Shown here: positions 17,933 through 27,021 of the stretch, one piece after another | How positions within the stretch are numbered: position 1 is the stretch's first letter | How the letters are laid out: each line of letters starts with the position of its first letter | Source of the DNA: Allobacillus salarius | GTDB lineage: Bacteria; Bacillota; Bacilli; Bacillales; Alkalibacillaceae | Length of the DNA stretch: 64,000 bases | Assembly (NCBI RefSeq): GCF_007559425.1 | Contig: NZ_VMHE01000007.1 | Coordinates: 34,108-98,107, forward strand | Direction of reading: 5' to 3' | The notes under the pieces: model-generated | Database searches by the model: none | Seen by the model: the letters and a program-made list of their open reading frames with translations, nothing else | Told to the model about the DNA's origin: nothing | Translations under genes and position numbers: made by a program

Positions 17933-17974
17933 AAAAACGACTCGACCTCTATAGAGAGATCAAGTCGTTTTATT
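17933..17974. terminator. Bidirectional terminator
   Basis: AAACGACT (17935-17942) pairs with AGTCGTTT (17963-17970), with internal pairing of cctct/agagag; T-runs on both strands separate convergent genes. Confidence 0.75.
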
Positions 17975-17984
17975 TAATTGCTCT

Positions 17985-18929
17985 TTATTTTGCTGGCTCC
18001 AGATCTTCTATCGAATCGATATCCATATATTCTGGAACGACTAAACCGATTTTAGCCCCGGTCAGGTTTTCACCTAAGTCATCAAAGTTGCCTTCATGCT
18101 TGTCATAGAAAGCTTTGGTTGTAATAGGCATCCAAACCGCTAATGTTGCATCAGCATCACCGTTTGCAACAGATTCATAAACAATCGCTAAATCGACTGG
18201 TGTTACAGTAACATCATAGCCATATTCTTCTAGTACTTCCGCTACAACATAAGTCGCTGATAGTTCAGAATCCCATTGTGTTGATGTTAATTCTATGGAT
18301 TTACCTTCTGCTTTTTCAACACCTTCAGTCCACTCTGCTACTTTATCTGGGTTATCTTCTACCCAACGTTTGGCGACGTCTTTTAATTCATCACCCGTTT
18401 GGTGGGTTTCATACATTATTCCTTCCATATCTTCTATGTCCCATTGAAATTGATCAATCAATTTATATGCATTCGGCATATCTTCTTTTAATCCTTTACG
18501 TGCAAGCGTTTTAATCACTTCTTCGTCACCATAAACATTATCAGGGTCTTCTAAATACTTCATGTTAGGATACTTCGCAAAAATCCAATGTGGGTTCCAG
18601 CCTGTGATAATGATTGGTTCTTCCTTCTCTATAGCATCATCAAGTGCTGCTGTCATAGCGGTGGTCGATGATTGCTCGAGCGTCCAACCTTTTAAACTTT
18701 CATATTCATCAATTGCTTTTTCAGTTGTAACAGTAATACCTGCTCCCGGCTCTATACCAATAATTGTATGGTTTACTTCTTCACTATAATTGATCTCCTG
18801 ATCTTCCTCTTTTTCTGTAGACGAATTTTCAGATTGGCAACCTGCAACAAACAATGTCAAAGCGATAAGAATCAACACTGAAAGATTAAATGTGTTGAAT
18901 GATTTTGTCCTAAACAATTTTGCTTCCAA
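17985..18929 (-). CDS. OpuAC-type betaine-binding lipoprotein (orphan)
   Basis: Lipoprotein of 314 aa with lipobox FVAGC, binding glycine betaine or a related solute. The lobe starting TIIGIEPGAGITVTTEKA and containing ITGWNPHWIFAKYPNMKYLE comes first; the lobe with TQWDSELSATYVVAEVL and LAVWMP comes second. This is the permuted order of B. subtilis OpuAC and the reverse of the second betaine-binding protein in this window (31516-32415). No ATPase or permease gene is adjacent, so it must serve a transporter encoded elsewhere. Betaine-cage tryptophans are visible (GWNPHW, VWMP). Confidence 0.87.
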   Translation of the reverse strand: MEAKLFRTKSFNTFNLSVLILIALTLFVAGCQSENSSTEKEEDQEINYSEEVNHTIIGIEPGAGITVTTEKAIDEYESLKGWTLEQSSTTAMTAALDDAIEKEEPIIITGWNPHWIFAKYPNMKYLEDPDNVYGDEEVIKTLARKGLKEDMPNAYKLIDQFQWDIEDMEGIMYETHQTGDELKDVAKRWVEDNPDKVAEWTEGVEKAEGKSIELTSTQWDSELSATYVVAEVLEEYGYDVTVTPVDLAIVYESVANGDADATLAVWMPITTKAFYDKHEGNFDDLGENLTGAKIGLVVPEYMDIDSIEDLEPAK

Positions 18930-19096
18930 CTCCCTTTTCTTGTTGTTACTAGCATGTTTCTAGCGTGAGTAAACTGAATAGCAATGATTGAATATGGTTC
19001 TAGCTCGTGTATTTTTTACATACACCTCTATTAATAGTTTAGCACAGTTTTGAATCCCAGTTTTCCCCTATACATCTCAAAAGAATAAAACCATAA

Positions 19097-19138
19097 GAAA
19101 AACAACGCTTAGGCAATCGATACCCAAGCGTTGTTTTA
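19097..19138 (-). terminator. Terminator after the MFS gene
   Basis: AACAACGCTT (19101-19110) pairs with AAGCGTTGTT (19125-19134); on the minus strand a T-rich tail follows. Confidence 0.8.
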
Positions 19139-19140
19139 GA

Positions 19141-20391
19141 TTAATTAACTCCAGCTAAATCTCTTTTATGTTGTTGTTTAGATCGATCAGAGACTAAACC
19201 TTCCTTACCAGAAATAACACCTGCGATTAGAATGATGATTGAAATTACGATTAAAAATGCGATCGGCATCGTCCAGCTACCACTTATGTCATACAATGTA
19301 CCGACAAAGACAGGGCCGACTGCAGCTAGCAAGTATCCAAATGATTGCGCCATTCCTGATAATTCGGCCGCTTCTTTCCCGTCTCTTGTTCTTAACGTAA
19401 AGAACATCATGGAAAGACTGAAGCAACTTCCTCCAGCAACCCCGAGTAGAATGGCTGATATCGGTACAAACACCATACTACCGAGCAGCAATCCAGAAAA
19501 TCCGATGATAAACATGACAGCAGCTCCAATTGCCAAACCGACCTGATTCTTCATTTTTTCTGCAACCATTGGCATGACAAGTGTTGTCGGGATAATGGCT
19601 GCTTGTAACAGAAAGACCATCCAACCGGCTGTGCTTGCGTTATAACCAATTGAATTCAACACATCTGGCATCCACGTGATTAATGTGTAAAAGGCCAAAG
19701 ACTGTCCGCCCATAAAAACCGTAACAGCCCAAGCTAACGGAGAACGCCATAAATTCGTTTTTTGCTCCGTTTGTACATTCACTTTCGGTGATGAATCACC
19801 TTTTTTGCGTAGCTGCGGAATCCATATGAGCAAGGCAACGACAGCAAGCAATCCCCATACACCTAGCGCACCTTGCCATCCCATATTGCCAATCGAGGAA
19901 GCTGGTACACTCAACCCGGAACCTAAAGCACCGAAAATGTTCATAAATACAGCATATATACCTGTCATGAGCCCAATTTTAAAAGGAAAACTCATCTTAA
20001 TAATTGCTGGTATTAAGACGTTCCCAACGGCAATCGCCAAGCCAATAAATAAAGTTCCTATAAATAAGAAACCAATGCCTGTAATTGAACGAATCGCAAT
20101 CCCGGCGATTAGCAACATCATCGACAAACCAATTGTCCATTCCATACCAATTTTTCTTGCAATCCTCGGTGTAAATGGTGAAAACACCGCAAACGCGAGC
20201 AATGGTAACGTTGTAATTAACCCTGCGACAGAGTTACTAATTCCGAGATCGTCACGGATAAATGTAATCAATGCCCCGACTGAAGTAATAGGTACCCTTA
20301 AGTTTGAACCGATTAAAATAACACCAATTAATAATAGCCAACTGGCCTTTGTAGTATTGTTGTCTGTTTGTATTCCTGTTTGCTTACTCAA
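19141..20391 (-). CDS. CynX/NimT-family MFS transporter
   Basis: Major facilitator protein, 416 aa, about 12 membrane helices. The N-terminal GVILIGSNLRVPITSVGALI and VGNVLIPAIIKMSFP are typical of the CynX/NimT (cyanate/nitroimidazole) branch, which includes B. subtilis YycB. Substrate not deducible. The start is TTG 20391 with GGAGGAGT at good distance, overlapping the 3' end of the regulator gene. It is translationally coupled to the FadR-type regulator upstream. Confidence 0.85.
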   Translation of the reverse strand: MSKQTGIQTDNNTTKASWLLLIGVILIGSNLRVPITSVGALITFIRDDLGISNSVAGLITTLPLLAFAVFSPFTPRIARKIGMEWTIGLSMMLLIAGIAIRSITGIGFLFIGTLFIGLAIAVGNVLIPAIIKMSFPFKIGLMTGIYAVFMNIFGALGSGLSVPASSIGNMGWQGALGVWGLLAVVALLIWIPQLRKKGDSSPKVNVQTEQKTNLWRSPLAWAVTVFMGGQSLAFYTLITWMPDVLNSIGYNASTAGWMVFLLQAAIIPTTLVMPMVAEKMKNQVGLAIGAAVMFIIGFSGLLLGSMVFVPISAILLGVAGGSCFSLSMMFFTLRTRDGKEAAELSGMAQSFGYLLAAVGPVFVGTLYDISGSWTMPIAFLIVISIIILIAGVISGKEGLVSDRSKQQHKRDLAGVN

Positions 20392-20393
20392 AA

Positions 20394-21083
20394 CTACTCC
20401 TCCGTCATCTTCGATATGTAATCTTTTAATACTTCCATATCATTCTCAACATACATTGCAGCAGACGCTTGATCCTGTTTCTGAATCGCATCCAATACAT
20501 TCAGGTGAAGTCCTTGTTCCAACTGAAAAGAAGGCTGCATAGCCAAGAAATCATGGACAAATGAATATAATAAATCCGTCATATGCTCATACAAATCAAT
20601 CAGTAACTGATTGCCAGAAGCTTGAACGATCGCTTTATGAAATTCAATATCAGATGTAATAAATTGATCTATGTCTTTTTTTTCAGAAGCAACTTTAGTT
20701 TCGGAAACAATTGCTTCAAGCTTCGTCAAGTCTTCTTCTGTTCGATGTTCGGCAGCCATTTTAGCAGCTTGTTTTTCCAGCGCAAATCGCACTTCAAGCG
20801 TTTCCAGCATCGTAGATTTTTTTACATGACGCTTTAAAGCAGCTCCTAAAACACTCGTTGATCTAACGAGCGTGCCACTCCCCTGCCTTGTTTCCAATAA
20901 ACCAGCGTGAACTAATGCCCGAATGGCTTCCCTTAATGTATTACGACTTACGCCGAACTTTTCCATTAGTTCCATTTCAGGCGGAAGTTTTTCTCCTACC
21001 TTCCACTGTCTCTGTTCAATTAACTGCTCCATTTGTTCAGCAACCTGTTCTACCAACGACAAACGATTTATTTTCTGAATCAT
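20394..21083 (-). CDS. GntR/FadR-subfamily transcriptional regulator
   Basis: 229 aa from ATG 21083 (SD GGAGG, 6 nt). The N-terminal winged helix has QWKVGEKLPPEMELMEKF, SRNTLREAIRALVHAGLLE and RQGSGTLV; the C-terminal FCD domain has the metal-ligand pattern DIEFHKAIVQASGN and LNVLDAIQKQD. It probably controls the downstream MFS gene in response to the carried compound. A longer frame to 21128 has no ribosome site. Confidence 0.88.
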   Translation of the reverse strand: MIQKINRLSLVEQVAEQMEQLIEQRQWKVGEKLPPEMELMEKFGVSRNTLREAIRALVHAGLLETRQGSGTLVRSTSVLGAALKRHVKKSTMLETLEVRFALEKQAAKMAAEHRTEEDLTKLEAIVSETKVASEKKDIDQFITSDIEFHKAIVQASGNQLLIDLYEHMTDLLYSFVHDFLAMQPSFQLEQGLHLNVLDAIQKQDQASAAMYVENDMEVLKDYISKMTEE

Positions 21084-21228
21084 TTTGTTCCTCCATAAAA
21101 GTTGTAGGATGATTGGTACATAGGACATTTTACGTGAGGGTAGCGGTTTTGTAAACTGATGTAGGTTAATTGTTATTCAGTTATCTGATGGATTGCTAAT
21201 GTTTGAAGTGCCTCGTTTTTTTCCAAAT

Positions 21229-21266
21229 AAAAAACAACCTGCTGTATACCAACAGGTTGCTTTGTT
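21229..21266 (-). terminator. Terminator after the csbD-like gene
   Basis: CAACCTG (21235-21241) pairs with CAGGTTG (21253-21259); an A-run on the plus strand gives the T-tail on the minus strand. Confidence 0.7.
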
Positions 21267-21278
21267 ACATCTTAACGA

Positions 21279-21473
21279 TTATTTTTCATCATTATCGCTG
21301 AATTTATCTTTCATATCGCCATATTTCTTTTTGGCTTCGCCTTTTACTTGGTCTTTTTTACCTTCGATTTCTTTCGAAGTATCGTCTGTCATTTCACCAT
21401 ATTCCTCTTTCGCTTTACCTTTCGCCTTATCCAATGAACCTTTTACGTTCTCTTCAAAACCTTTATCTGACAT
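21279..21473 (-). CDS. CsbD-like stress protein
   Basis: 64 aa, highly charged, CsbD family: repeated lysine/glutamate segments NVKGSLDKAKGKAKEEYGEM and QVKGEAKKKYGDM. In B. subtilis CsbD belongs to the SigB general stress regulon; molecular function is unknown. SD AAGGAGG at suitable distance. A SigB-like promoter is visible upstream. Confidence 0.88.
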   Translation of the reverse strand: MSDKGFEENVKGSLDKAKGKAKEEYGEMTDDTSKEIEGKKDQVKGEAKKKYGDMKDKFSDNDEK

Positions 21474-21550
21474 ATTAAATCCTCCTTGTTGTGCAATGTT
21501 CTGGTTGCAATTAAAATCAGTAAAAGCTTTAGAAAGCTTACAGTTTTTAT

Positions 21551-21576
21551 TTAACCGTCAAGAAGGATTTGTAAAC
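21551..21576 (-). promoter_or_regulatory. Candidate SigB promoter for the csbD-like gene
   Basis: On the minus strand GTTTAC (21576-21571), 14 bp, GGTTAA (21556-21551) approximates the SigB pattern GTTTAA-N14-GGGWAW. It lies about 80 bp upstream of the csbD-like start. Confidence 0.45.
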
Positions 21577-21675
21577 ATTGATCTAGCTAAATCAGGGTTC
21601 AAAATATCGGTTTTACAGTGTATAGATTCATTACGTCGTCAAAAGCTATCCATAAATAAGTGAAGGAGGGTAACG

Positions 21676-21828
21676 ATGAGCGGAAAACCTAAAGGGCCGA
21701 AACAGCAGAAAGAACCAAATTTACCGAAGAGTCCGAAACAGCCATATGGAGAACCTTTGAAAGGCTCGCATAAAGTGAAGCAGCAAAATCATTCAGGTCA
21801 AAAACAAAAAACAGATCATGATATGTAG
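21676..21828 (+). CDS. sspP: Small acid-soluble spore protein P
   Basis: 50-aa protein with start ATG 21676 after GAAGGAGGG. The C-terminal part PYGEPLKGSHKVKQQNH...HDM matches B. subtilis SspP (PEPLSGSKKVKNRNH...HDM, from memory). It is a minor spore-core protein made in the forespore and the best direct sign that the organism forms spores. Rich in K, Q and P with no membrane segment. Confidence 0.85.
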   Translation: MSGKPKGPKQQKEPNLPKSPKQPYGEPLKGSHKVKQQNHSGQKQKTDHDM

Positions 21829-21859
21829 TGTTTGGAAAATAAAGCGATTTGGATGTTTA

Positions 21860-21891
21860 CAATGGGGAAGCATTTTTTAAGCTCCCCATTG
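21860..21891 (+). terminator. Strong hairpin after sspP
   Basis: CAATGGGGAAGC (21860-21871) pairs with GCTCCCCATTG (21881-21891). Little T-tail follows, so it may act as a terminator or an RNA 3' stabiliser; it abuts the 52-bp array. Confidence 0.5.
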
Positions 21892-22203
21892 CACTTCTAT
21901 TCGAAGATAGAGCACGACTTTTACGCGCTACCTTTGATTAGAGCACTTCTATTCACAGGTAGAGCATGTTTTTTCACGCTATCTTTGATTAGACCTCTCC
22001 TAATCACAGGTAGGGCGTGATTTTTACACGCTATCTTTGATTAGAGCACCTCTATTCACAGATAGGGCATGATTTTTGAGCGCTACCTTTGATTAGACCA
22101 CTCCTATTCACAGATAGGGCATGATTTTTGCACGCTATCTTTGATTAGACCTCTCCTAATCACGGGTAGAGCTCCATTTTCGCGCGCTACCCGTGATATA
22201 GAA
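21891..22203. repeat. 52-bp tandem hairpin array (six units)
   Basis: Units of 51-52 bp start at 21891, 21943, 21994, 22046, 22098 and 22150. Each has TCTATTCACAGRTAGRGC-like and GCTAYCTTTGATTAGA-like blocks that are imperfect inverted complements, so a stem can form across each unit border; the middle (ATGATTTTTGCAC) varies. The array fills the sspP-uvrA-like intergenic space. No spacers of constant length, no cas genes and no long frame. Confidence 0.85.
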
Positions 22204-22244
22204 TACTCCACTACTATTGTGATTCTTTCGGTAAAAATAACTTC

Positions 22245-24497
22245 TCAATCTCTCAACCACTTTGCCGTCAGTGTATCTGCTGTGGTCATCTGTTCCGGAG
22301 TTCCTTCAAATATGATTTCTCCCCCATGTTTTCCTCCACCTGGTCCGAGTTCAATGACCCAGTCACTTGCGGCAATAAAGTCGACATTGTGCTCGATAAT
22401 GATGACTGAGTTTTCACGTTCTACAAGTTTTTGAAACACGGCGAACAGTTTGTCGTTGTCTTGTGCATGTAATCCTAACGAGGGTTCATCTAGAATATAA
22501 ATTTGTCCTTCCTTTTTAAGATGGCTCGCCAATTTTAATCGCTGGACTTCGCCACCACTTAATGAGCTCGTCGTCTGTCCTAACGTTAAATATTCTAGTC
22601 CGACTTCTCTTAGTGTATTGACGCGATGGATGATTTTTGGCCGATCGAAAAAGTCTTTTGCTTCTTCAATCGTTAGCTGCAATACGTCTACGATATTTTT
22701 CCCTTTATACGTATGTGAAAGAGCTTCATCCGAATACCTCGTTCCACCACACGCTTCACAAGTCACTGATACGGGATCGGCGAAAGCTACATCTGGCTTC
22801 GTAATCCCTTTACCATCACAGACCGGACAGGCACCTATCGAATTAAAACTAAATAATCCAGCAGGTTCCCCCGTTTCGCGCGCAAAGATTGCCCGAATAT
22901 CATCCATAATTCCCATGTACGTTGCAAGTGTTGAGCGACTGGAGATACCAATCGGAGCTTGTCCAACCATGATTGTTTCTGGGTACTTTTCAGGAAAAGC
23001 TTCAAGCATCAACGAACTTTTTCCGGAACCAGACACGCCACAAACCGAAACGAGCACATTTTTCGGAATATCAACTGTGAGATCTTTCAAGTTGTTCATC
23101 GACGCGTGTTTGATTGTGAAAGTTTCTTCAAATGGGCGTGGTTCTGGATTGATCACGAGTGTTTTATGCAGCGTCGTTGCAGCTCTTGATTCTTCCAAGC
23201 CTTCTTTGTTTCCTTGAAAAATCACTTCCCCACCATTCACGCCAGCACTTGGCCCCATTTCAATGATTTCATCGGCAATTTTAATGACAGATAGATTATG
23301 TTCGATCACAATGACTGTGTTGTGTTCCTCTTTAATTCGTTTTAGCATTTGAATGAGCAAATCAACTTCTTCGGGATGCAGACCTGCAGTCGGTTCATCG
23401 AAAATAAACGTCATGTTGTTCAAACTACTCCCTAAATGACGCGCAATTTTCACACGTTGGGCTTCCCCACCCGATAGTGATTCCATTTTTCGCGATAAAC
23501 TTAAATAACCCAATCCTAAATCTACGAGCTGTTTTACGGAAGGAATAGTTTGTAAAGCAATCGCATGCCCAATTGGATCATTGATTTTTTCAAGCTCTAC
23601 TAATAGATCAGTCAGCTCGAGCGCATCATAATCAGCAATATTGAATCCATTAATTTTAGATTCAAGCACTTGTGGATTCAGTCCAGACCCTTGGCAAGTC
23701 GGACAAGATGTACGTGTCGTCATTGCCAGGACGTCATCAAGAGTTGTTTGGGCGAGTTTTGAAACATCCCGATTAATATAAAGACGAGTAAAGCGCGGCA
23801 ATAGCCCGTCCCATTCATGAGGCTGCGGTCCATGCTTCGTATGAAACGGTGCAAAAACCCGCTCACCCTCAGGAGGTCCGTAGATAAATAACTGATAGTC
23901 TTCCTCCGAAAAATCTTTAATCGGTATATCAGGATTAAACACCCCCCCGGTAATCATCCACCTACCTTGCCAGCCAGATGGTGACAACGGTTTAAACTGT
24001 ACCGCGTACTCCTTTAATGACTTATCTTCATCAACTAACTTGTTTACATCAGGTGCGACAATTTCACCAAAGCCATTGCAAGACGGGCACTGTCCAAATG
24101 AACTTTGGCTAGAAAAGTCCGTTGCCGTCTCAATCGGCGGGTCGCCAATGCGCGAAAACAGCAATCGGATCAACGGGTCGACATCCATATACGTACCAAC
24201 CGTCGAGCGGGAGTTTCCACTCACTGGTCGCTGTTCAACAACAACGACGGGACTTAAATGTTTCAGTAAATCCGCTTCAGGACGCTCATACCGTGGCATT
24301 TGGTAACGAACATACATCGGATAATTCATCGTCATTTGCCTTCTACTTTCTGTTGCTAGCGTATCAAAGACGACTGAACTCTTTCCTGAACCGGAAATAC
24401 CGGTGAACACCGTAATTTGTTCTTTTTGAATGTTGAGGTCGATATTTTTTAAGTTGTTTGCTTTCAGACCGCGTAAAATAATTTCATCTTTAGACAT
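22245..24497 (-). CDS. UvrA-like ABC ATPase (UvrA2/DrrC type)
   Basis: 750 aa, two UvrA-type ATPase halves. Walker A motifs are GISGSGKSS (near 33) and GVSGSGKSS (near 490); signatures are LSGGEAQRVKIARHL and LSGGEVQRLKLASHL; zinc-binding pairs are CPSCNGFG/CPTCQGSG and CPVCDGKG/CEACGG. It is about 200 aa shorter than housekeeping UvrA (about 950), with the UvrB-binding/insertion region reduced. Paralogues of this type (UvrA2, DrrC) are linked to DNA damage tolerance or drug resistance. No uvrB is nearby. Confidence 0.88.
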   Translation of the reverse strand: MSKDEIILRGLKANNLKNIDLNIQKEQITVFTGISGSGKSSVVFDTLATESRRQMTMNYPMYVRYQMPRYERPEADLLKHLSPVVVVEQRPVSGNSRSTVGTYMDVDPLIRLLFSRIGDPPIETATDFSSQSSFGQCPSCNGFGEIVAPDVNKLVDEDKSLKEYAVQFKPLSPSGWQGRWMITGGVFNPDIPIKDFSEEDYQLFIYGPPEGERVFAPFHTKHGPQPHEWDGLLPRFTRLYINRDVSKLAQTTLDDVLAMTTRTSCPTCQGSGLNPQVLESKINGFNIADYDALELTDLLVELEKINDPIGHAIALQTIPSVKQLVDLGLGYLSLSRKMESLSGGEAQRVKIARHLGSSLNNMTFIFDEPTAGLHPEEVDLLIQMLKRIKEEHNTVIVIEHNLSVIKIADEIIEMGPSAGVNGGEVIFQGNKEGLEESRAATTLHKTLVINPEPRPFEETFTIKHASMNNLKDLTVDIPKNVLVSVCGVSGSGKSSLMLEAFPEKYPETIMVGQAPIGISSRSTLATYMGIMDDIRAIFARETGEPAGLFSFNSIGACPVCDGKGITKPDVAFADPVSVTCEACGGTRYSDEALSHTYKGKNIVDVLQLTIEEAKDFFDRPKIIHRVNTLREVGLEYLTLGQTTSSLSGGEVQRLKLASHLKKEGQIYILDEPSLGLHAQDNDKLFAVFQKLVERENSVIIIEHNVDFIAASDWVIELGPGGGKHGGEIIFEGTPEQMTTADTLTAKWLRD

Positions 24498-24705
24498 ATG
24501 ATCATCCTTTCTGACGGATCATCTATGTGATTTGCTTGAACGCATTTTAGCATACTTTTCATGGTGGTTTCACAATTGTATTTCCCTTTTCCACCTACAT
24601 CATTCTACTTCAATCCAAATATTAGATATAAAATCTACATCATGATATCTTAATAAAAGTTACAAATTATGTATTACAACAATAGACTCAGAGAGGAATT
24701 TTTTG

Positions 24706-25479
24706 ATGACAGACTTATTAAAAGGTAAAGCTGGATTAGTTACTGCAGCTGGATCAGGAATTGGCCGGGCAAGTGCGCTTGCTTTAGCGAATGCAGGGGC
24801 AAAAGTAATGGTCTCTGATATAAGTGAAGAAGGCGGTCAAGAAACGGTTAACCTCATTAAAGAAAATGGCGGAGAAGCACAATTTTTCAAATGTGATGTC
24901 AGTGATGAAGAGCAAGTGAAAACGTTAGTAGATGAAACAGTTTCTGCATTCGGCAAACTAGATTTTGCCCACAATAACGCAGGTATCAATGCTGGCCAAG
25001 TAAAAATTGGCGAAATGGACTCAAATGACTGGGATAAAACGATTAAAATCAACTTATATGGTGTCTTTTATTGTGTAAAACACCAAGTGAACGCAATGCT
25101 TCAATCCGGTGGAGGATCGATTGTTAACTCTGCTTCAGGTGCTGGATTAGAAGGTTCGCCGAATATGGCACCATACACCGCATCAAAACATGGTGTTGTT
25201 GGATTGACGAAATCTGTTGCATTAGAATATGGAAAGCAAAATATCCGTATCAACGCGATTGCACCAGGCGCAACGATTACGCCTGCAATTGAACGATGGG
25301 CAGAAAGTCAGCCTGAACAATACAATGGTGTATTAGAGTCATTACCAGCAGGTGAAATGTCTACACCCGAAGATCAAGGTAATGTTGTCATGTTCTTATG
25401 TTCTGATTTAGCTAGACAAATCAGTGGTGTGACAATCCCAGTCGATGGTGGTTATACAGCTGGAAAATTGCAACAGTAG
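24706..25479 (+). CDS. SDR-family oxidoreductase
   Basis: 257 aa from ATG 24706 (SD AGAGAGG). Cofactor loop AAGSGIGRA, NNAGIN, catalytic serine in NSASGAG, YTASK, and end motif ISGVTIPVDGGYTAGKL. A classical NAD(P) dehydrogenase of unknown substrate. Followed 48 bp later by a second SDR; the two are probably co-transcribed and may act on consecutive or alternative forms of one compound. Confidence 0.87.
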   Translation: MTDLLKGKAGLVTAAGSGIGRASALALANAGAKVMVSDISEEGGQETVNLIKENGGEAQFFKCDVSDEEQVKTLVDETVSAFGKLDFAHNNAGINAGQVKIGEMDSNDWDKTIKINLYGVFYCVKHQVNAMLQSGGGSIVNSASGAGLEGSPNMAPYTASKHGVVGLTKSVALEYGKQNIRINAIAPGATITPAIERWAESQPEQYNGVLESLPAGEMSTPEDQGNVVMFLCSDLARQISGVTIPVDGGYTAGKLQQ

Positions 25480-25527
25480 GAAAACCGGAATTATACACAA
25501 ATTGACTAGAAAGAAAAGGTGATTCTG

Positions 25528-26274
25528 ATGAGACTAAAAGATAAAGTAGGAATTGTTACAGGAGGTGCGGGTGGCATTGGTCGTGGCATCGCCCTTGCAA
25601 TGGCTAAAGAAGGCGCACATATTGCCATCGTAGATATCAATGAAGAAAACGGTCAAAAAGTACTTGAAGAAATCAATGGCCACACCGAAGGCATGCTTTT
25701 TATCAAAGACATTTCGAAAAGAGAAAATGTTGAAGATATCGTAGAAAAAGTTGTAGAAAAGTTTGGTAGACTGGATATCTTAGTCAATAATGCTCACGCA
25801 TCTAAACAAGCACCATTTGCTGAGACAACAATGGATATGTTCGATTTATCCTTTAACACGGGATTTTATCCAACATTTAACTTTATGCAAGTGGCATATC
25901 CAGAACTTAAAAAGACAAAAGGTAAAGTCATTAACTTTGCTTCAGGTGCTGGAATTAATGGACAACCTACGCAAGCTTCCTACGCTGCAGCAAAAGAAGC
26001 AATTCGCGGAATTACTCGTGTAGCTGCGAACGAGTGGGGCGCAGATGACATTAACGTAAATCTAATTTCACCAATTGCGTTAACAGAAGGCGTGAAGCAA
26101 TGGCGTGAAAACTTCCCAGAATTATACGATGAAACAATTAATAAAATCCCGATGAAACGTATGGGTGATCCAGAAAAAGATATTGGTCGCATCGCAGTAT
26201 TCTTAGCAAGCGAAGATTCTGACTACATTACAGGTCAGACAATTATGTCAGACGGTGGATCAACAAAATTATAA
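25528..26274 (+). CDS. SDR-family oxidoreductase
   Basis: 248 aa from ATG 25528 (AAAAGG at about 9 nt; an upstream in-frame GTG 25519 touches the SD and is unlikely). TGGAGGIGRG loop, NNAHAS in place of the usual NNAG, catalytic NFASGAG and YAAAK, end ITGQTIMSDGGS. Second gene of a tandem SDR pair; terminator follows. Substrate unknown. Confidence 0.86.
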   Translation: MRLKDKVGIVTGGAGGIGRGIALAMAKEGAHIAIVDINEENGQKVLEEINGHTEGMLFIKDISKRENVEDIVEKVVEKFGRLDILVNNAHASKQAPFAETTMDMFDLSFNTGFYPTFNFMQVAYPELKKTKGKVINFASGAGINGQPTQASYAAAKEAIRGITRVAANEWGADDINVNLISPIALTEGVKQWRENFPELYDETINKIPMKRMGDPEKDIGRIAVFLASEDSDYITGQTIMSDGGSTKL

Positions 26275-26290
26275 TAAAACGAATTCAGAT

Positions 26291-26330
26291 AGACATAACT
26301 TCCATGTAGTTAGAGAAGTTATGTCTTTTT
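26291..26330 (+). terminator. Terminator after the SDR pair
   Basis: AGACATAACTTC pairs with GAAGTTATGTCT, followed by five T residues. Confidence 0.85.
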
Positions 26331-26493
26331 CGTATGAAATAGGATAAGGTCATCATAGTTGGTGATTATTACGCCATTAATGTAGACTGCTCATCTTCAA
26401 CATTAAGCTTAAGAATGTAATGAAACTTCTTATTACTATGTCTAGCTGGGTTCAATTGATATACTTTAATCATCTCAATATGAGGTGATACGA

Positions 26494-27003
26494 ATGTGGC
26501 AAGAAAATATAATAACCGACGAAAAACTGGTCCTTAAAGCCGCACAGGCTATATGGGCTATGAATAAATACTTGGTATTAGCTTGTAGTCAAAAGGATTA
26601 TCAACAAATAAGAAAGTTATTACAGGCAGAGAATCGTGATCTCTCTGCTGTCTACAATATATTAGAAAACATAGAAACAACGTATGGTCACATACCAACA
26701 GAAGAGCTACCTCAACTTTCGAATGCGCTTTACCATATAGCGGGTTATTTCAAAAAACTAGTATCAAATGAAGAAAGACAAGAAATAAATTATTTAATTC
26801 AAACAAATGCTTCTCAAGCGCTAACGATACTTAAAGAAAATACTCGAAAATATCAAGTTCGTTATTTATTACATTCACGTTTTTGGACTCATGATCGTAC
26901 GAAACCATTTAACCTTATTCCAATTGCAATGAATCATCATAACATTACTTATAAAGCAAACGAGTTAGTGTGGCATGGTGACTATTTATCAATTTATAAT
27001 TGA
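26494..27003 (+). CDS. DUF1722 (YbgA-type) protein
   Basis: 169 aa from ATG 26494 (GAGGTGA at 6 nt). Matches the DUF1722 pattern: IWAMNKYLVLACSQKDYQQI near the start, ALYHIAGYFKKLVSNEERQEI in the middle, then RYLLHSRFW. In many bacteria the domain occurs alone or fused next to photolyase genes. Here a pyrimidine-dimer glycosylase-like gene follows 18 bp later, supporting a UV-repair context. Biochemical role unknown. Confidence 0.75.
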   Translation: MWQENIITDEKLVLKAAQAIWAMNKYLVLACSQKDYQQIRKLLQAENRDLSAVYNILENIETTYGHIPTEELPQLSNALYHIAGYFKKLVSNEERQEINYLIQTNASQALTILKENTRKYQVRYLLHSRFWTHDRTKPFNLIPIAMNHHNITYKANELVWHGDYLSIYN

Positions 27004-27021
27004 CGAGAAAAAGGTGATCTT

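Noticed and set aside
20394..20542. Long plus-strand open frame opposite the MFS and FadR genes (19805-20542)
   Set aside because: It is the complement of well-supported genes, is proline/isoleucine-rich without domain features, and has no upstream ribosome site.
22245..24497. Housekeeping uvrA
   Set aside because: About 200 residues too short with a reduced insertion domain, and no uvrB next to it; fits the UvrA2/DrrC paralogue group better.
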